Below, piece by piece: positions 47,620 through 58,000 of a stretch of 64,000 nucleotides of DNA. The DNA comes from a gamma proteobacterium symbiont of Ctena orbiculata. Its GTDB lineage: Bacteria > Pseudomonadota > Gammaproteobacteria > Chromatiales > Chromatiaceae. The stretch covers positions 41,708 to 105,707 of the forward strand of contig QBVD01000053.1 of assembly GCA_003058525.1 (NCBI GenBank), in the 5' to 3' direction. The notes under the pieces were generated by a model. That model did no database searches, had not been told where the DNA came from, and saw only the letters and a list, made by a program, of their open reading frames with translations. The position numbers and the translations under genes are program-made. Each line of letters starts with the position of its first letter. The first letter of the stretch is position 1.

Positions 47620-49479
47620 TCAGGCAGAGTTTCTGTGCAACGGCAAGCGCATCACAAATGTGGTGCCGTTCCCCTCCTCTGTCTCGAAAAACAGTTCCCC
47701 CTGATGTTTCCCCATCACGATATCCTGGGCAATCGCCAATCCCTGCCCGGTGCCGCGTCCTACATCCTTGGTGGTAAAGAAGGGATTGAAAACAGACTCC
47801 TGCACCTCTATGGGTATGCCGGTACCCGTATCCGCAATCCTTACCTCCACACTATTCTCATTGTGAGTAGTGGTGATGGTGATTTTTCCCTTCTGCTGCA
47901 ACTTGGCCGCTTCAATGGCATGGGCCGCATTGATAACCAGATTGAGCACGACCTGGGAGATCTCCCCCCCCAGGCACTCAACTTGAGGCAGGTTATCACC
48001 AAGTTTCAAATCCGTATCCGCCACATATTTCCACTCATTCTTGCACACTGCGACAGCATTGCTGACAATCCGATTCATATCCGCCAGGGCCATCTGCTTT
48101 GAGCCGGGATGGGCAAACTCTTTCATTGCCAGCACTATATGCGCAACCTGACTGGCGCCGGAGATCGACTGCTCAATGGCGTTGGCTGTCTCCTCCTCCA
48201 GATAGGCCAGATCGATCTCATCAATGGTCTCCTCCACTTTAGCCGTTTCCGCTTCCAACCCGGGTATATCAGAGGCCTTTTGCATAAGGTTTGAGTAGAC
48301 CTTCAGCAGTGAACCCAAATCTTCGTAGGATTCCTTGATGAATTTCAGGTTATCGCCAACATACTGAATCGGGGTATTGATCTCATGGGCGATGCCCCCT
48401 GCCAGCTGCCCCACCGCTTCCATCTTGTGGGTTTGATTCAGTTGGCGCTCCAGGTTTCTACGCTCCTCATCAGCGCGTTTCCGTTCAGAGATATCATTAA
48501 ATGTGACAACCACGCCGCTATCACTCACCTCTCTGAGCAGGGGTGATACCGAGTAGGCAATATCGACCTGGCGGCCCTCTTTGTGGAGAAATACATCATC
48601 GAAGCCGGTGCGGATCAATCCATCCTGCAGGGTCATATCGATTGCCGATTTAACGCTATCCGCAGCGGTGGGCTGCTTGTCTCCGTAGACCAATTCGACA
48701 AATTGGCGTCCCTCCATTTCCACGCCACTCCAGCCCAACAGCCATTCACTCTCCGGGTTGGCATAACGCACAGCCCCTTGCTGGTCGATAACCACAAACC
48801 CTTCGCTCATGCTGTTGGTCACATCACTCAGAAATTGCTCCTTTTCCCTCAGTTCATTCTTCGTGCGGTTCAATAGGTTGAACTGATTTCGCAACTGTTG
48901 GATCAGTAGGACACTGGTCAGTGAGATAAGCACGAAACCGGCCACATGCATGAAAGTCATCATCTGCTTGAACTGGAATTGCGAATCCACAATCGGTTGC
49001 GCCATCACCTTGACACTGATGCCGCCACGCAAATCACCTACTTTTTTGCCCTCGTATCCATGACACTGGATACACTGCTCCTGCATGAATACCGGGCCGA
49101 TATACCTGAAATATCCTTGCGCCTGGTCCAGGAACGGCTGAAACACATACTCAGTCCCATTCTCAAGTTGGGAAAGCGCTTCCATTTCCCAGGCTTCTGC
49201 CATATTTTCCGGATTCACCGGCTGTGCCGACACTGCTCTGTAGTGGATGTCCTCCATAACCTGTTTCTTGAAAACGGCAGGATCATTGGCCATCAATATA
49301 GGATTGATCTTGGTAACCCTGACCATCTCAAACATGATGCGTCCGCGTTCAAAGGCGATATCTTTGACGGATCGATCGATAAGGGAGAGGTTCCATATCA
49401 AGGAAGTGATGGTTATAAGTAACCAAAACAGTACTGGAAACAACCAGTAATATCTGGTTTGCAAAAGCCTAATCAACAT
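47620..49479 (-). CDS. Sensor histidine kinase with haem-binding-type Tll0287-like domain
   Basis: This is a 619-residue membrane kinase. TM1 (about residues 12-32) precedes a periplasmic Tll0287-like (DUF3365) domain containing EQCIQCHG, a CxxCH c-type haem motif (Cys136, Cys139, His140). TM2 (about 178-196) is followed by a PAS domain (about 220-335), a phospho-accepting His365 in LAGGIAHEINTPIQ and an HATPase (NLVINAAHAIEAA, IADTGTGIP, GQGLAIAQDIV). It likely senses redox state or a gas by haem. It faces the two receiver genes across 91 bp, making them candidate partners. The histidine-dimerisation helix is unusually long, with an insert near residues 385-420. Confidence 0.9.
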   Translation of the reverse strand: MLIRLLQTRYYWLFPVLFWLLITITSLIWNLSLIDRSVKDIAFERGRIMFEMVRVTKINPILMANDPAVFKKQVMEDIHYRAVSAQPVNPENMAEAWEMEALSQLENGTEYVFQPFLDQAQGYFRYIGPVFMQEQCIQCHGYEGKKVGDLRGGISVKVMAQPIVDSQFQFKQMMTFMHVAGFVLISLTSVLLIQQLRNQFNLLNRTKNELREKEQFLSDVTNSMSEGFVVIDQQGAVRYANPESEWLLGWSGVEMEGRQFVELVYGDKQPTAADSVKSAIDMTLQDGLIRTGFDDVFLHKEGRQVDIAYSVSPLLREVSDSGVVVTFNDISERKRADEERRNLERQLNQTHKMEAVGQLAGGIAHEINTPIQYVGDNLKFIKESYEDLGSLLKVYSNLMQKASDIPGLEAETAKVEETIDEIDLAYLEEETANAIEQSISGASQVAHIVLAMKEFAHPGSKQMALADMNRIVSNAVAVCKNEWKYVADTDLKLGDNLPQVECLGGEISQVVLNLVINAAHAIEAAKLQQKGKITITTTHNENSVEVRIADTGTGIPIEVQESVFNPFFTTKDVGRGTGQGLAIAQDIVMGKHQGELFFETEEGNGTTFVMRLPLHRNSA

Positions 49480-49545
49480 TACTCCACCTATTGCAGGAGA
49501 GAGCGGGTAAGGCGGCAGGTTGTTATTAAGGCCTGTTAACAGGTC

Positions 49546-50541
49546 CTAGGGTATCAGTACCAGCTTACCTTGCATCCGTCCCTGTTCGATCAATTCATGG
49601 GCCTTCACAGCCTGATCCAGCGGCAATGAGTCGCTGACATGGATCCGCAGGGATCCGCTGTCTATCATTTGCGCACAATCACTTAAAATAGCGACTTGGT
49701 TTGTTCTCGCTTGAGGAAGATGGCGCAGCATCGGCGTCAGCATCAGGGTAAATCCGACACGCAGGTTACGGTTTCGAGCCTCTTTCCAGTCCACCGCCGG
49801 TCCCGGGTCGAGCAGCGTGACCAGGTCCCCGTATGGTGATGTGGCGTCTATCGATGCCTTGAAGACATCCCCCCCCACTGTGTCGAGTACCACATCCGCA
49901 CCTGCACCGCCGGTTAACTCCAACACCTGGTCCACAAATCCGTGTTCCCCGTACAAAATCGACTCATCGGCACCGAGGGAAGCAACAAATGCCTGCTTCT
50001 CCTTCGTGCTCACAGTGGTCAGCACACGCGCACCCGCCTGTTTAGCCAGTTGAATCGCCACATGACCTACGCCACCGGCACCGGCATGCACCAACAGGGT
50101 CTTTTCATTGGTCAGACGCGCGCGCCCGAACAGCGCTTCCCACGCGGTAATCAGTACCAAAGGGGCGGCTGCCGCATGGACAAAATCGACGGACACCGGT
50201 TTTTTGCAACACACCGACTCTTCAATGACGGCATATTCCGCATAATTCCCATGCAGCCCGCCCAGTCCGCCATCGCAGTACCAGACTTCGTCACCTGAGC
50301 GAAACTGAGTCACCTTGCTGCCTGTTTCAACCACAACCCCGGCACCATCACATCCCAATACCGCCGGTGTGCCATCAGGTAGGAAGAGTCCTCTGGAACG
50401 AAGCTTGGTGTCGACCGGATTGACTCCCGCCGCCTCGATGCGCACCTTCACCTGTGTCGCCGAGGTTATTTCCGGCGTTTCCACCTCTTCAAGGGAGAGG
50501 ACCTCAGGACCTCCGGTTTCTCTCATTACCACTGCCTTCAT
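49546..50541 (-). CDS. Zinc-independent MDR/quinone oxidoreductase family protein
   Basis: This 331-residue medium-chain dehydrogenase/reductase is like NADPH:quinone reductases. GVNPVDTKLRSRGLF and GCDGAGVVVETGS are in the N-terminal GroES-like half, with the NADPH site VHAGAGGVGHVAIQLAKQAGARVL and GADVVLDTVGG. The four-cysteine structural zinc loop of alcohol dehydrogenases is absent, favouring quinone or enal reduction. It is 30 bp downstream of the small PLDc_N gene, in the same direction. The substrate is unknown. Confidence 0.87.
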   Translation of the reverse strand: MKAVVMRETGGPEVLSLEEVETPEITSATQVKVRIEAAGVNPVDTKLRSRGLFLPDGTPAVLGCDGAGVVVETGSKVTQFRSGDEVWYCDGGLGGLHGNYAEYAVIEESVCCKKPVSVDFVHAAAAPLVLITAWEALFGRARLTNEKTLLVHAGAGGVGHVAIQLAKQAGARVLTTVSTKEKQAFVASLGADESILYGEHGFVDQVLELTGGAGADVVLDTVGGDVFKASIDATSPYGDLVTLLDPGPAVDWKEARNRNLRVGFTLMLTPMLRHLPQARTNQVAILSDCAQMIDSGSLRIHVSDSLPLDQAVKAHELIEQGRMQGKLVLIP

Positions 50542-50571
50542 CTATCACCTCCGAATGAATAGATTATCTCC

Positions 50572-50781
50572 TCAGTGCTCACTCCCCTCTCTCTGGCCCA
50601 AGGGTGCCAGCAAGAGATAGAGGATCCATGCAAACCATGAGACAAAAACCACCGCAAGAATCCAGAACAGTTTCTCAGCGCCATTGGTTTTTCGCGACCT
50701 CAAAATCAGCAGGATAGGCAAAAACCAGATGAATCCCGCTACCAGCAGGGCTGTGAGGCTAAGCCCCAGAATGGATGTCAT
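50572..50781 (-). CDS. Small membrane protein with PLDc_N-type domain
   Basis: This 69-residue protein has two membrane helices (about 5-26 and 37-60) and the pattern WFLPILLILRSRKTNGAEKLFWILAVVFVSWFAWILYLLL, resembling the phospholipase-D nuclease N-terminal (PLDc_N) domain found alone in small envelope proteins. It ends with a short hydrophilic tail. It probably shares a transcript with the oxidoreductase. Its function is unknown. Confidence 0.7.
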   Translation of the reverse strand: MTSILGLSLTALLVAGFIWFLPILLILRSRKTNGAEKLFWILAVVFVSWFAWILYLLLAPLGQREGSEH

Positions 50782-50981
50782 AACAAACCCCTCTAATTAT
50801 CACGCTAGTTTGGAACCCTTGTCGACAATCTGCAAGCCTTTGGCGGAAAACTCCTTTTCTCAAAATAATTGTTTTAATGCCAGTTAACATCCAGCTAATC
50901 ATCACATGGGGATGACATACTTGATCTGTGACAGATAGTGTTAAGCTATAGCCTACCAAATTCACCGATGCCTGGAATCCG

Positions 50982-51632
50982 ATGACACACACCAAACCCA
51001 ATCCGGATAAGGCCTCTCGATTGCGGGCCCATCAAATAAGTCTCAAGCAATGCAGTCGCTGTGCTGCAATGATCGGGCCGGTAGTGACTGGACAACCTGT
51101 CGCCTCACCCGTACTTCTGGTGGGCCAGGCACCGGGTGCAAAAGAGGGTATGGCAGGGAGGCCATTCGCGTGGACTGCGGGTAAAACCCTTTTCAACTGG
51201 TTCGGGCGCCTGGGTATTAACGAGGAACAGTTCCGCCAGCAGGTCTATATGTCTGCGGTCTGCCGCTGTTTCCCCGGCAAGAACCCCAAAGGCGGCGACC
51301 GGGTGCCGAAAGCGCAGGAGATCGAGGCCTGTAGCCAGTGGTTGCATAGGGAACTCGAGCTGTTGCGCCCACAGCTGATTCTTCCGGTCGGCAAGCTGGC
51401 AATCACACAATTCATCGATGTGGACAAGCTCACACAGGTCATCGGTCGCGTTCATTCCATACAACTGCAAAATGGGATTTGCGATGTGATACCCCTGCCC
51501 CACCCCTCTGGCGCCTCGACATGGCACAGAACAGAACCGGGGAAGAGCCTATTGCAAAAGGCGCTCGAACTGATAGGCCGGCATAGGGCCTGGAATAGCC
51601 TGTCGAAGGCTGCTGAACAAATGCATGGTTAA
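50982..51632 (+). CDS. Uracil-DNA glycosylase superfamily protein
   Basis: This 216-residue protein has the UDG fold. Motif 1 is VLLVGQAPGAKEGMAGRPFAWTAGKTLF, the second motif is PLPHPSGASTWH, and SAVCRCFPGKNPKGGDR lies between them. Cysteines in QCSRC (N-terminal) and VCRC/EACSQW are arranged as in family 4 enzymes, which carry a 4Fe-4S cluster. It could remove uracil from DNA or be a divergent relative. It opens a three-gene operon with the OsmC and hydrolase genes (27-bp and 4-bp gaps). The upstream region contains plausible promoter boxes TTGATC and TAAGCT. Confidence 0.82.
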   Translation: MTHTKPNPDKASRLRAHQISLKQCSRCAAMIGPVVTGQPVASPVLLVGQAPGAKEGMAGRPFAWTAGKTLFNWFGRLGINEEQFRQQVYMSAVCRCFPGKNPKGGDRVPKAQEIEACSQWLHRELELLRPQLILPVGKLAITQFIDVDKLTQVIGRVHSIQLQNGICDVIPLPHPSGASTWHRTEPGKSLLQKALELIGRHRAWNSLSKAAEQMHG

Positions 51633-51659
51633 AAAAACATAATACCGAGGAGAAATGGC

Positions 51660-52124
51660 ATGTCGGAAGAGATTGGCAAGTTCACAATCCAACTTGAACA
51701 GGAAGACGACTACGCATTCAGGGTAAAGTTCGATATAAAAAAAGCACCCGACATCATCATGGACGAACCCCCTCCACTGGGCGAACGCAACGGACCCAAT
51801 GCCTCGCGCATGTTGGCGGCGGCGGCAGCCAACTGTCTCAGCGCCAGCCTGATGTTCTGTCTCGCCAAAGAGGATGTACCGGCACAAAACGTCCACACCG
51901 AAGTCACCTGCACCATGATAAGGAATGAGAAAAAAAGGCTTCGCGTGGGCCGGCTGGATGTACGTATCACCGCGGGAGACGAACTGCTGGCCTCCAAGAA
52001 ACTCGATCGCTGCATGACGCTTTTCGAAGACTTCTGCGTGGTCACTGCCAGTGTTCGCGAAGGTATACCGGTAGGGGTCGAAGTGGTGAACAGTGCCGGA
52101 GATCTTCTGCACAAAGCGGAGTGA
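51660..52124 (+). CDS. OsmC family protein
   Basis: This 154-residue protein has the OsmC/Ohr fold. Two cysteine blocks, AAAAANCLSASLMFCL and FEDFCVVTASVREGIPV, could form the peroxidatic thiol pair. The EDDYAFRVKFDI and DVRITAGDELLASKK strands match OsmC. A role in peroxide or hydropersulfide handling is plausible, but thiol roles vary in the family. The start at 51660 follows AGGAG. It is the middle gene of the UDG-OsmC-DLH operon. Confidence 0.83.
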   Translation: MSEEIGKFTIQLEQEDDYAFRVKFDIKKAPDIIMDEPPPLGERNGPNASRMLAAAAANCLSASLMFCLAKEDVPAQNVHTEVTCTMIRNEKKRLRVGRLDVRITAGDELLASKKLDRCMTLFEDFCVVTASVREGIPVGVEVVNSAGDLLHKAE

Positions 52125-52128
52125 CGCA

Positions 52129-52818
52129 ATGGGCCGGGAGATTATTCTGAAGACATCACAGGATGAATCCTTCCACGCCTACCTCGCCGGCGATGAGGCG
52201 GCAGACTCTGCCGTGATGATTTTACATGAGTGGTGGGGAGTCATGCCCCATAACCGGCTGTGGGCCGACAGATTAGCCGATATCGGCCACCTTGCACTGG
52301 TGGTCGACCTCTACGACGGCCGGACGAGTGATGATCCGGAGTTGGCTGCGGAGATGATGCGCAATATCGATCAACAACGCGCCGATCGAAAATTGATGGC
52401 CGCAGTCGACTTTCTGCATACATCCGGTAGGCGCGTCGCCACCTTCGGCTGCTCCTTTGGCGGTAAGGAGTCGATGCGGGCGAGCCTGCTGCAAGCAGAC
52501 AAAGTCAGTGCCACAATCATCGCTTACTGCCGCATGGAAACCGATGAGGAGCGCCTGAAAGGATTGTCTGGGCCAGTATTGGCCATCTATGCCCAGCAAG
52601 AGCGCAATTGGCCGGAAAAACAGGAGGCCTTCGAGACAGCGATGAGGATGGCGGGCAAGGAGACCGAATCGGTCGGATTCGATGCCGCCCATGGCTTCAC
52701 CAATCCCACCAGCCCGCGCTATGACGAGGCGGCTGACAAGGCATCATGGGCGTATATCGTCGATTTTCTGCAGCGGCATTTGGGCGAACCTGGTAATCCT
52801 GACACCATGCCTGGGTGA
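52129..52818 (+). CDS. Dienelactone hydrolase family protein
   Basis: This 229-residue alpha/beta hydrolase has its nucleophilic cysteine elbow at VATFGCSFGGKES, an acidic residue in the strand ending AIYAQQERNW, and histidine in AAHGFTNPTS. MILHEWWGVMPHNR is the family's oxyanion region. The substrate is not clear; dienelactone itself is only the family name. The ATG at 52129 is 4 bp after the OsmC stop; the longer frame starts inside osmC. Confidence 0.85.
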   Translation: MGREIILKTSQDESFHAYLAGDEAADSAVMILHEWWGVMPHNRLWADRLADIGHLALVVDLYDGRTSDDPELAAEMMRNIDQQRADRKLMAAVDFLHTSGRRVATFGCSFGGKESMRASLLQADKVSATIIAYCRMETDEERLKGLSGPVLAIYAQQERNWPEKQEAFETAMRMAGKETESVGFDAAHGFTNPTSPRYDEAADKASWAYIVDFLQRHLGEPGNPDTMPG

Positions 52819-52854
52819 CAATCATTGCCACTGTCACATTCAGTTCTCAATGGC

Positions 52855-53490
52855 TCAGCTCGGATAGCAGACGCCGGTTCCCCCAAGTCCGCAGTAGCCT
52901 GCCGGGTTCTTGGCCAGATATTGCTGATGATAGGCCTCGGCAAAGTAGAATGTGGGCGCGGATAGTATCTCCGTAGTCACCGGCGCGGAGGTCACCTGTT
53001 GCAGGGCGTGCTGATAGTGCCCGCGGGAGTCTTCGGCCATGGATTGCTGCTGATCGTCGAAGGTATAGATACCCGACCGGTACTGGGTGCCCACATCATT
53101 CCCCTGGCGCATGCCCTGGGTGGGGTTGTGGCCCTCCCAGAAGGCCTCCAGCAGTGACTGGTAACTGATCGCTGCCGGATCGAAGACAACTCTTACGACC
53201 TCGTTATGGCCCGTCATACCGGTACAGACCTCTTCATAGGTCGGATTGGGCGTGAACCCCCCAGCGTATCCCACCGCTGTCGAATAGACCCCAGGCAGTT
53301 CCCAATAGCGTCGTTCGGCACCCCAGAAACAGCCCATGCCGAACATTGCGAAATTGTACTGATCGGGAAAAGGCCCCACCATCGTATGTCCATTGACATA
53401 GTGGCTTTCGCCGGGCTGAATCGGGGTCATTCGACCGGGCAGCGCCTCATCCTGTTGCGGCATCCTGGTTTTGCGGCCAACTCCGAACAT
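52855..53490 (-). CDS. msrA: Peptide-methionine (S)-S-oxide reductase
   Basis: MsrA repairs oxidised methionine. The 211-residue protein has the catalytic [15 protein letters not shown] and later [26 protein letters not shown] and GTQYRSGIY. The C-terminal [17 protein letters not shown] provides two resolving cysteines. An extra N-terminal tail of about 45 residues precedes the domain, as in E. coli. The start ATG at 53490 has AGGAG upstream. It converges on the hydrolase operon, 36 bp away. Confidence 0.96.
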   Translation of the reverse strand: MFGVGRKTRMPQQDEALPGRMTPIQPGESHYVNGHTMVGPFPDQYNFAMFGMGCFWGAERRYWELPGVYSTAVGYAGGFTPNPTYEEVCTGMTGHNEVVRVVFDPAAISYQSLLEAFWEGHNPTQGMRQGNDVGTQYRSGIYTFDDQQQSMAEDSRGHYQHALQQVTSAPVTTEILSAPTFYFAEAYHQQYLAKNPAGYCGLGGTGVCYPS

Positions 53491-53664
53491 GGGTCTCTCC
53501 TGTGGCGGTTTGTGCTGAATATAGCCTCTTTAAACCCAGATCCAACCCTACAGTCCGTGACTCTATATCAATAGCCGGAGTTGGGTTATCGACCCGATTT
53601 GGGCCAACAAGACAGATTTACATGAAGAAGAGCAGAAAAGTCGATCGCCGCACCGGACAAACAG

Positions 53665-54807
53665 CTACAGGAGCATGAATGCAGCTGCACCCGCAACCGC
53701 CAGCAATCCCAAACCAAGAACGACCATTATAGGCAGTTTTGACTTCTGATGCTGACTCTCCAATGCCTGATGAGCCAGATGTTGGTCGAGCAGACTCTCC
53801 ACCGTCTCGGTGGCCACGGAATTGGCAATTTCACCCGCCACCTGGGTAGCGGTCTCATGAACCTGAGCCTCGAGGGAGCCTTCCGTGATGACACGGATAT
53901 GCTCGATCATGTCATTCTTTTCCGGAACCTGGTTCAGAATCCGTTGCTCCTGTTCCTGCAGGCGTAGAGAGATATCATCGTCCAACTCTTTCATCTGGCC
54001 ATAGATACTGGCCTCGATCAGATCCCCGACAGTACGCTGATTGAGCTGCCTGACAAAGTCGTCCAGGTCCTGATTGACCTTTTGCACCACTGATTCGCGA
54101 AGCGCTTCGGTATCGACACTCTGCGGTTCTACTTCTTTCAAACCTCTCTCTACCACAGAGACGATCATTGGTTCGAGTTTGCTGTCAAGATAGGCCTGTA
54201 CGGTACTTTCGATACGATCCGCGAGCGTCTCCGCAATGGCTTCTTCTGCTGCCTGACGGGCGGTTTTTTCCGCCGCTTGAAGTGCAACCTCTTTGGCGAT
54301 ACGCCGAACATCCTCATCCGATAGACCGCTTTGCATCACCACGACCTCTGCTGCAGGCTCCGCTGCCTCAGCAGCGCCTTCAGCCTTGATAGCCTGATCG
54401 GGCGGGGCCGCCTCTGAACTTACGGCAGCCTCTTGCTGGTGCTGTTCGATAAGGTCGATGATCACGCCCAGACTCTCATCGGTCGGAGGCTTGGCCAGGA
54501 TACCAAGGGCACCGTGCTCGACGGCGGCCTGGACATACTCATCCCCTTCATTGGCCGTACACATAACCACCGGGGTATGGCTGAACCTGGGATCCTTTTT
54601 GATCTCGGTAATCGTCTCCAGACCGTCCATGCCATCCATCAGAAAGTCGACGAAAATAGCGTCAGGCGTCGACTCTTTCAGTCGCTCCAATGCCTCTTCA
54701 CCCGACACCGCCATCTCAACGCCGTCAAAACCGCTTTTTTTCAGCATTCTACTGAGTACAATGCGAGCGGATTTCGAATCATCGACTAAAAATGCTTGTT
54801 TTGACAC
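53665..54807 (-). CDS. Response regulator with long coiled coil and C-terminal membrane anchor
   Basis: This 380-residue protein has a complete receiver at 1-125 (Asp9/Asp10, Asp54 in IFVDFLMDG, Thr84, Lys106). An acidic Ala/Glu linker (about 125-155) is followed by an amphipathic, coiled-coil-like region (about 160-355) rich in Glu, Gln and Ala. A hydrophobic segment (PIMVVLGLGLLAVAGAAAFM, about 358-380) ends the chain with no charged tail. This tail-anchored layout is unusual: signalling at the inner membrane, perhaps linking receptor arrays or pili, is inferred. No kinase is adjacent. Monocistronic. Confidence 0.85.
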   Translation of the reverse strand: MSKQAFLVDDSKSARIVLSRMLKKSGFDGVEMAVSGEEALERLKESTPDAIFVDFLMDGMDGLETITEIKKDPRFSHTPVVMCTANEGDEYVQAAVEHGALGILAKPPTDESLGVIIDLIEQHQQEAAVSSEAAPPDQAIKAEGAAEAAEPAAEVVVMQSGLSDEDVRRIAKEVALQAAEKTARQAAEEAIAETLADRIESTVQAYLDSKLEPMIVSVVERGLKEVEPQSVDTEALRESVVQKVNQDLDDFVRQLNQRTVGDLIEASIYGQMKELDDDISLRLQEQEQRILNQVPEKNDMIEHIRVITEGSLEAQVHETATQVAGEIANSVATETVESLLDQHLAHQALESQHQKSKLPIMVVLGLGLLAVAGAAAFMLL

Positions 54808-55085
54808 GCTAAAAACCCTTCATCAGATCTGTTTTGCATTCTGTTTTACACGCTTCCCGAATACGGCAAGCGAAGCTATCACTGTGTCATTGCACCGCAT
54901 AAATCAACTCTTTGAAAAGCAAAGAAAATTGTAATATTAGTTAAGCCCCCGAGGCCACCATAGTCAAGGCGCTGTTTGATCCTGATCGATTACAAGTTTA
55001 GTACCATCCTGAAATAGATCACTCGCCTGCCTACCAGCAGCACCTTATAATTGGCGGCCGTTACAGTTAAAACCTGAGTAGCTTG

Positions 55086-58000
55086 ATGTCATCCGCAACC
55101 TCGAATACAGCCAATCACCCTATCGAATCTCTGCTTAAGCAGCGTATTCTCATCCTTGACGGCGCCATGGGCACCATGATTCAGCGCCACAAACTCGATG
55201 AGCAGGATTACCGCGGAGAACGCTTTGCTGATTGGCCATGCGATTTAAAAGGTAATAATGATCTGTTGGTGCTCTCTCAACCGGCGATAATCGGCTCGAT
55301 TCACGAGGCCTATCTGGCAGCCGGAGCGGATATTCTCGAGACCAACAGCTTCGGGGCCAATCGCATCTCTATGGCCGACTACCAAATGGAATCCCTGGCC
55401 TATGAGATGAGCGAAGCCAGTGCCCGCCTGGCCCGGGAGGCCGCTGACAAATACACAAGCCCAGACAAGCCGCGTTTCGTCGCCGGCGTACTCGGCCCCA
55501 CCAATCGCACCGCCTCCATCTCACCCGATGTCAACGATGCCAGCCTGCGCAATATCACCTTCGATGCCCTGGTAGAGGCCTATACAGAAGCCGCCCGGGG
55601 TCTTATCGCGGGTGGCTGCGACCTGCTGCTGATCGAGACGGTATTCGACACCATCAACGCGAAAGCGGCGGTCTTCGCCTGTGAACAGGTATTTGACGAG
55701 GACGCCATCCGTCTGCCGGTAATGATCTCCGGTACCATCACCGATCAATCCGGCCGCACCCTTTCAGGTCAAACCACGGAGGCCTTCTACAACAGTCTGC
55801 GACACGCAAAGCCGATCTCCATCGGTCTCAACTGTGCCCTGGGTCCCGATTTGCTGCGTCAATATGTGGAGGAGATGTCGCGTATCGCCGACACCCATGT
55901 CTCTGCCCATCCCAATGCCGGTCTGCCCAACGAATTTGGCGAGTACGATCTGGATGCCCGGCAGATGGCAGATTATCTGGCCGAATGGGCGGATGCCGGT
56001 TTTCTGAATATCGTCGGCGGATGCTGTGGTACCACACCACAGCATATCCAGGCCATTGCTGAGACAATGGTTGGCAGAACGCCGCGTCAACTGCCGATAA
56101 TTGAAACACAGTGTCGTCTATCGGGGCTTGAACCGCTCAACATTGGTGCGGACTCCCTGTTTGTAAATATCGGCGAACGCGCCAATGTCACCGGTTCCGC
56201 GAAATTCAAGCGTTTGATCCTGAGTGAGGCCTACGATGAGGCGCTGGACGTCTGTCGCGAGCAAGTGGAGAACGGTGCACAGATCGTGGATATCAATATG
56301 GATGAAGCGATGCTGGACGGTGTCGCCGCCATGCGCCGCTTTCTCAACCTCTGTGCCGGCGAACCCGAAATCGCCAAAGTACCGGTCATGATCGACTCAT
56401 CCAAGTGGGAAATCATCGAGACCGGTCTGCAGTCCGTGCAGGGAAAACCCATCGTCAACTCCATCTCACTGAAGGAAGGGGAGGAAGCCTTCCTGCGTCA
56501 GGCCCACTTATGCCGCCGTTATGGCGCCGCAGTGATCGTCATGGCCTTTGACGAAACAGGCCAGGCAGACACCCAGGCGCGTAAAATCGAGATATGTGCA
56601 CGGGCCTATCATCTGTTGACTGAGCGTGTCGGTTTCCCGGCCGAGGATATTATTTTCGATCCGAATATCTTCGCCATAGCCACTGGTATCGAGGAACACA
56701 ACAACTATGGCGTCGACTTTATCGAGGCCGTACGCGAAATCAAACAGCGGTTGCCCCACGCCCTGGTGTCAGGGGGCGTCTCCAATGTCTCTTTCTCGTT
56801 TCGCGGCAACAATCCGGTGCGTGAAGCGATCCACGCCGTGTTTCTCTATCACGCCATCAAGGCGGGCATGGATATGGGAATCGTCAATGCAGGTCAGTTG
56901 GCGGTCTATGACGAGTTGCCGGCCGAACTTCGCGATACGGTGGAATCGGTGGTGCTCAACCGTGACCCGCAGGCGGGTGATCGTCTGGTGGAACTGGCGC
57001 CCAAATACCAGGGCGATGGCAACGTGGTCGAAAACAAGGCGGATGCCGAATGGCGTGCCTGGCCGGTGAAAAAACGCCTCGAACATGCCCTGGTCAAGGG
57101 CATCACCGAATTCATCGAAAGTGACACCGAAGAGGCCCGGCAGCAGGCCAGGCAAACTTTGGAGGTGATTGAAGGACCCCTTATGGATGGCATGAATGTG
57201 GTCGGCGATCTGTTTGGTGCGGGCAAGATGTTCCTTCCGCAGGTGGTCAAGTCGGCCCGTGTGATGAAAAAAGCGGTCGCCTACCTGGAACCCTACCTGG
57301 AAGCGGAAAAGGCCGAGTGCGGGGTACAGAGCCAGGGCAAGATATTGATGGCCACCGTCAAGGGCGACGTCCACGATATCGGCAAGAACATAGTCGGCGT
57401 CGTGCTCCAGTGTAACAACTACGAGGTTGTGGATATCGGCGTCATGGTCCCAGCGGATACCATTCTGCAAAAAGCCAGGGATGCGCAGGTCGACATCATC
57501 GGGCTCTCCGGCCTGATCACTCCGTCGCTGGACGAAATGGTCCATGTAGCCAAAGAGATGCAGCGTCTCGGCATGTCTCAACCGCTGCTGATCGGTGGCG
57601 CCACAACGTCCATTGCCCATACGGCGGTCAAGATCGAACCGGAATATGACAACCCGGTGGTCTATGTGGCCGATGCCTCCCGTGCGGTTGGGGTAGCCTC
57701 CAACCTGCTGTCTACCGAGCATCGCGATAGCTATGCCGCCTCGCTACGTGAGGAGTACGAAGCGGTACGACAACGGCGTGCCGGTATCAACCAGTCGCGC
57801 AACCTGATCTCCATCGAAGATGCGAGGGCCAACCCGACCCCTATCGATTGGTCCCAATACACACCGGCCCACCCCAATCTCTGCAATCCCGACTTCGAGG
57901 TCCCTGAATTTGCACAAATCGTGCATCTGGACAAGGACAGGTCTGCCGATAAACCATGCGCGACTTTGCTGGTGATGAAGCAGATCCCCCTTGCAGAGCT

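Noticed and set aside
54935..55085. Possible cobalamin or SAM riboswitch before metH
   Set aside because: I could not find the conserved cores (for example GCCACTG of the cobalamin switch) in the 150 bp upstream.
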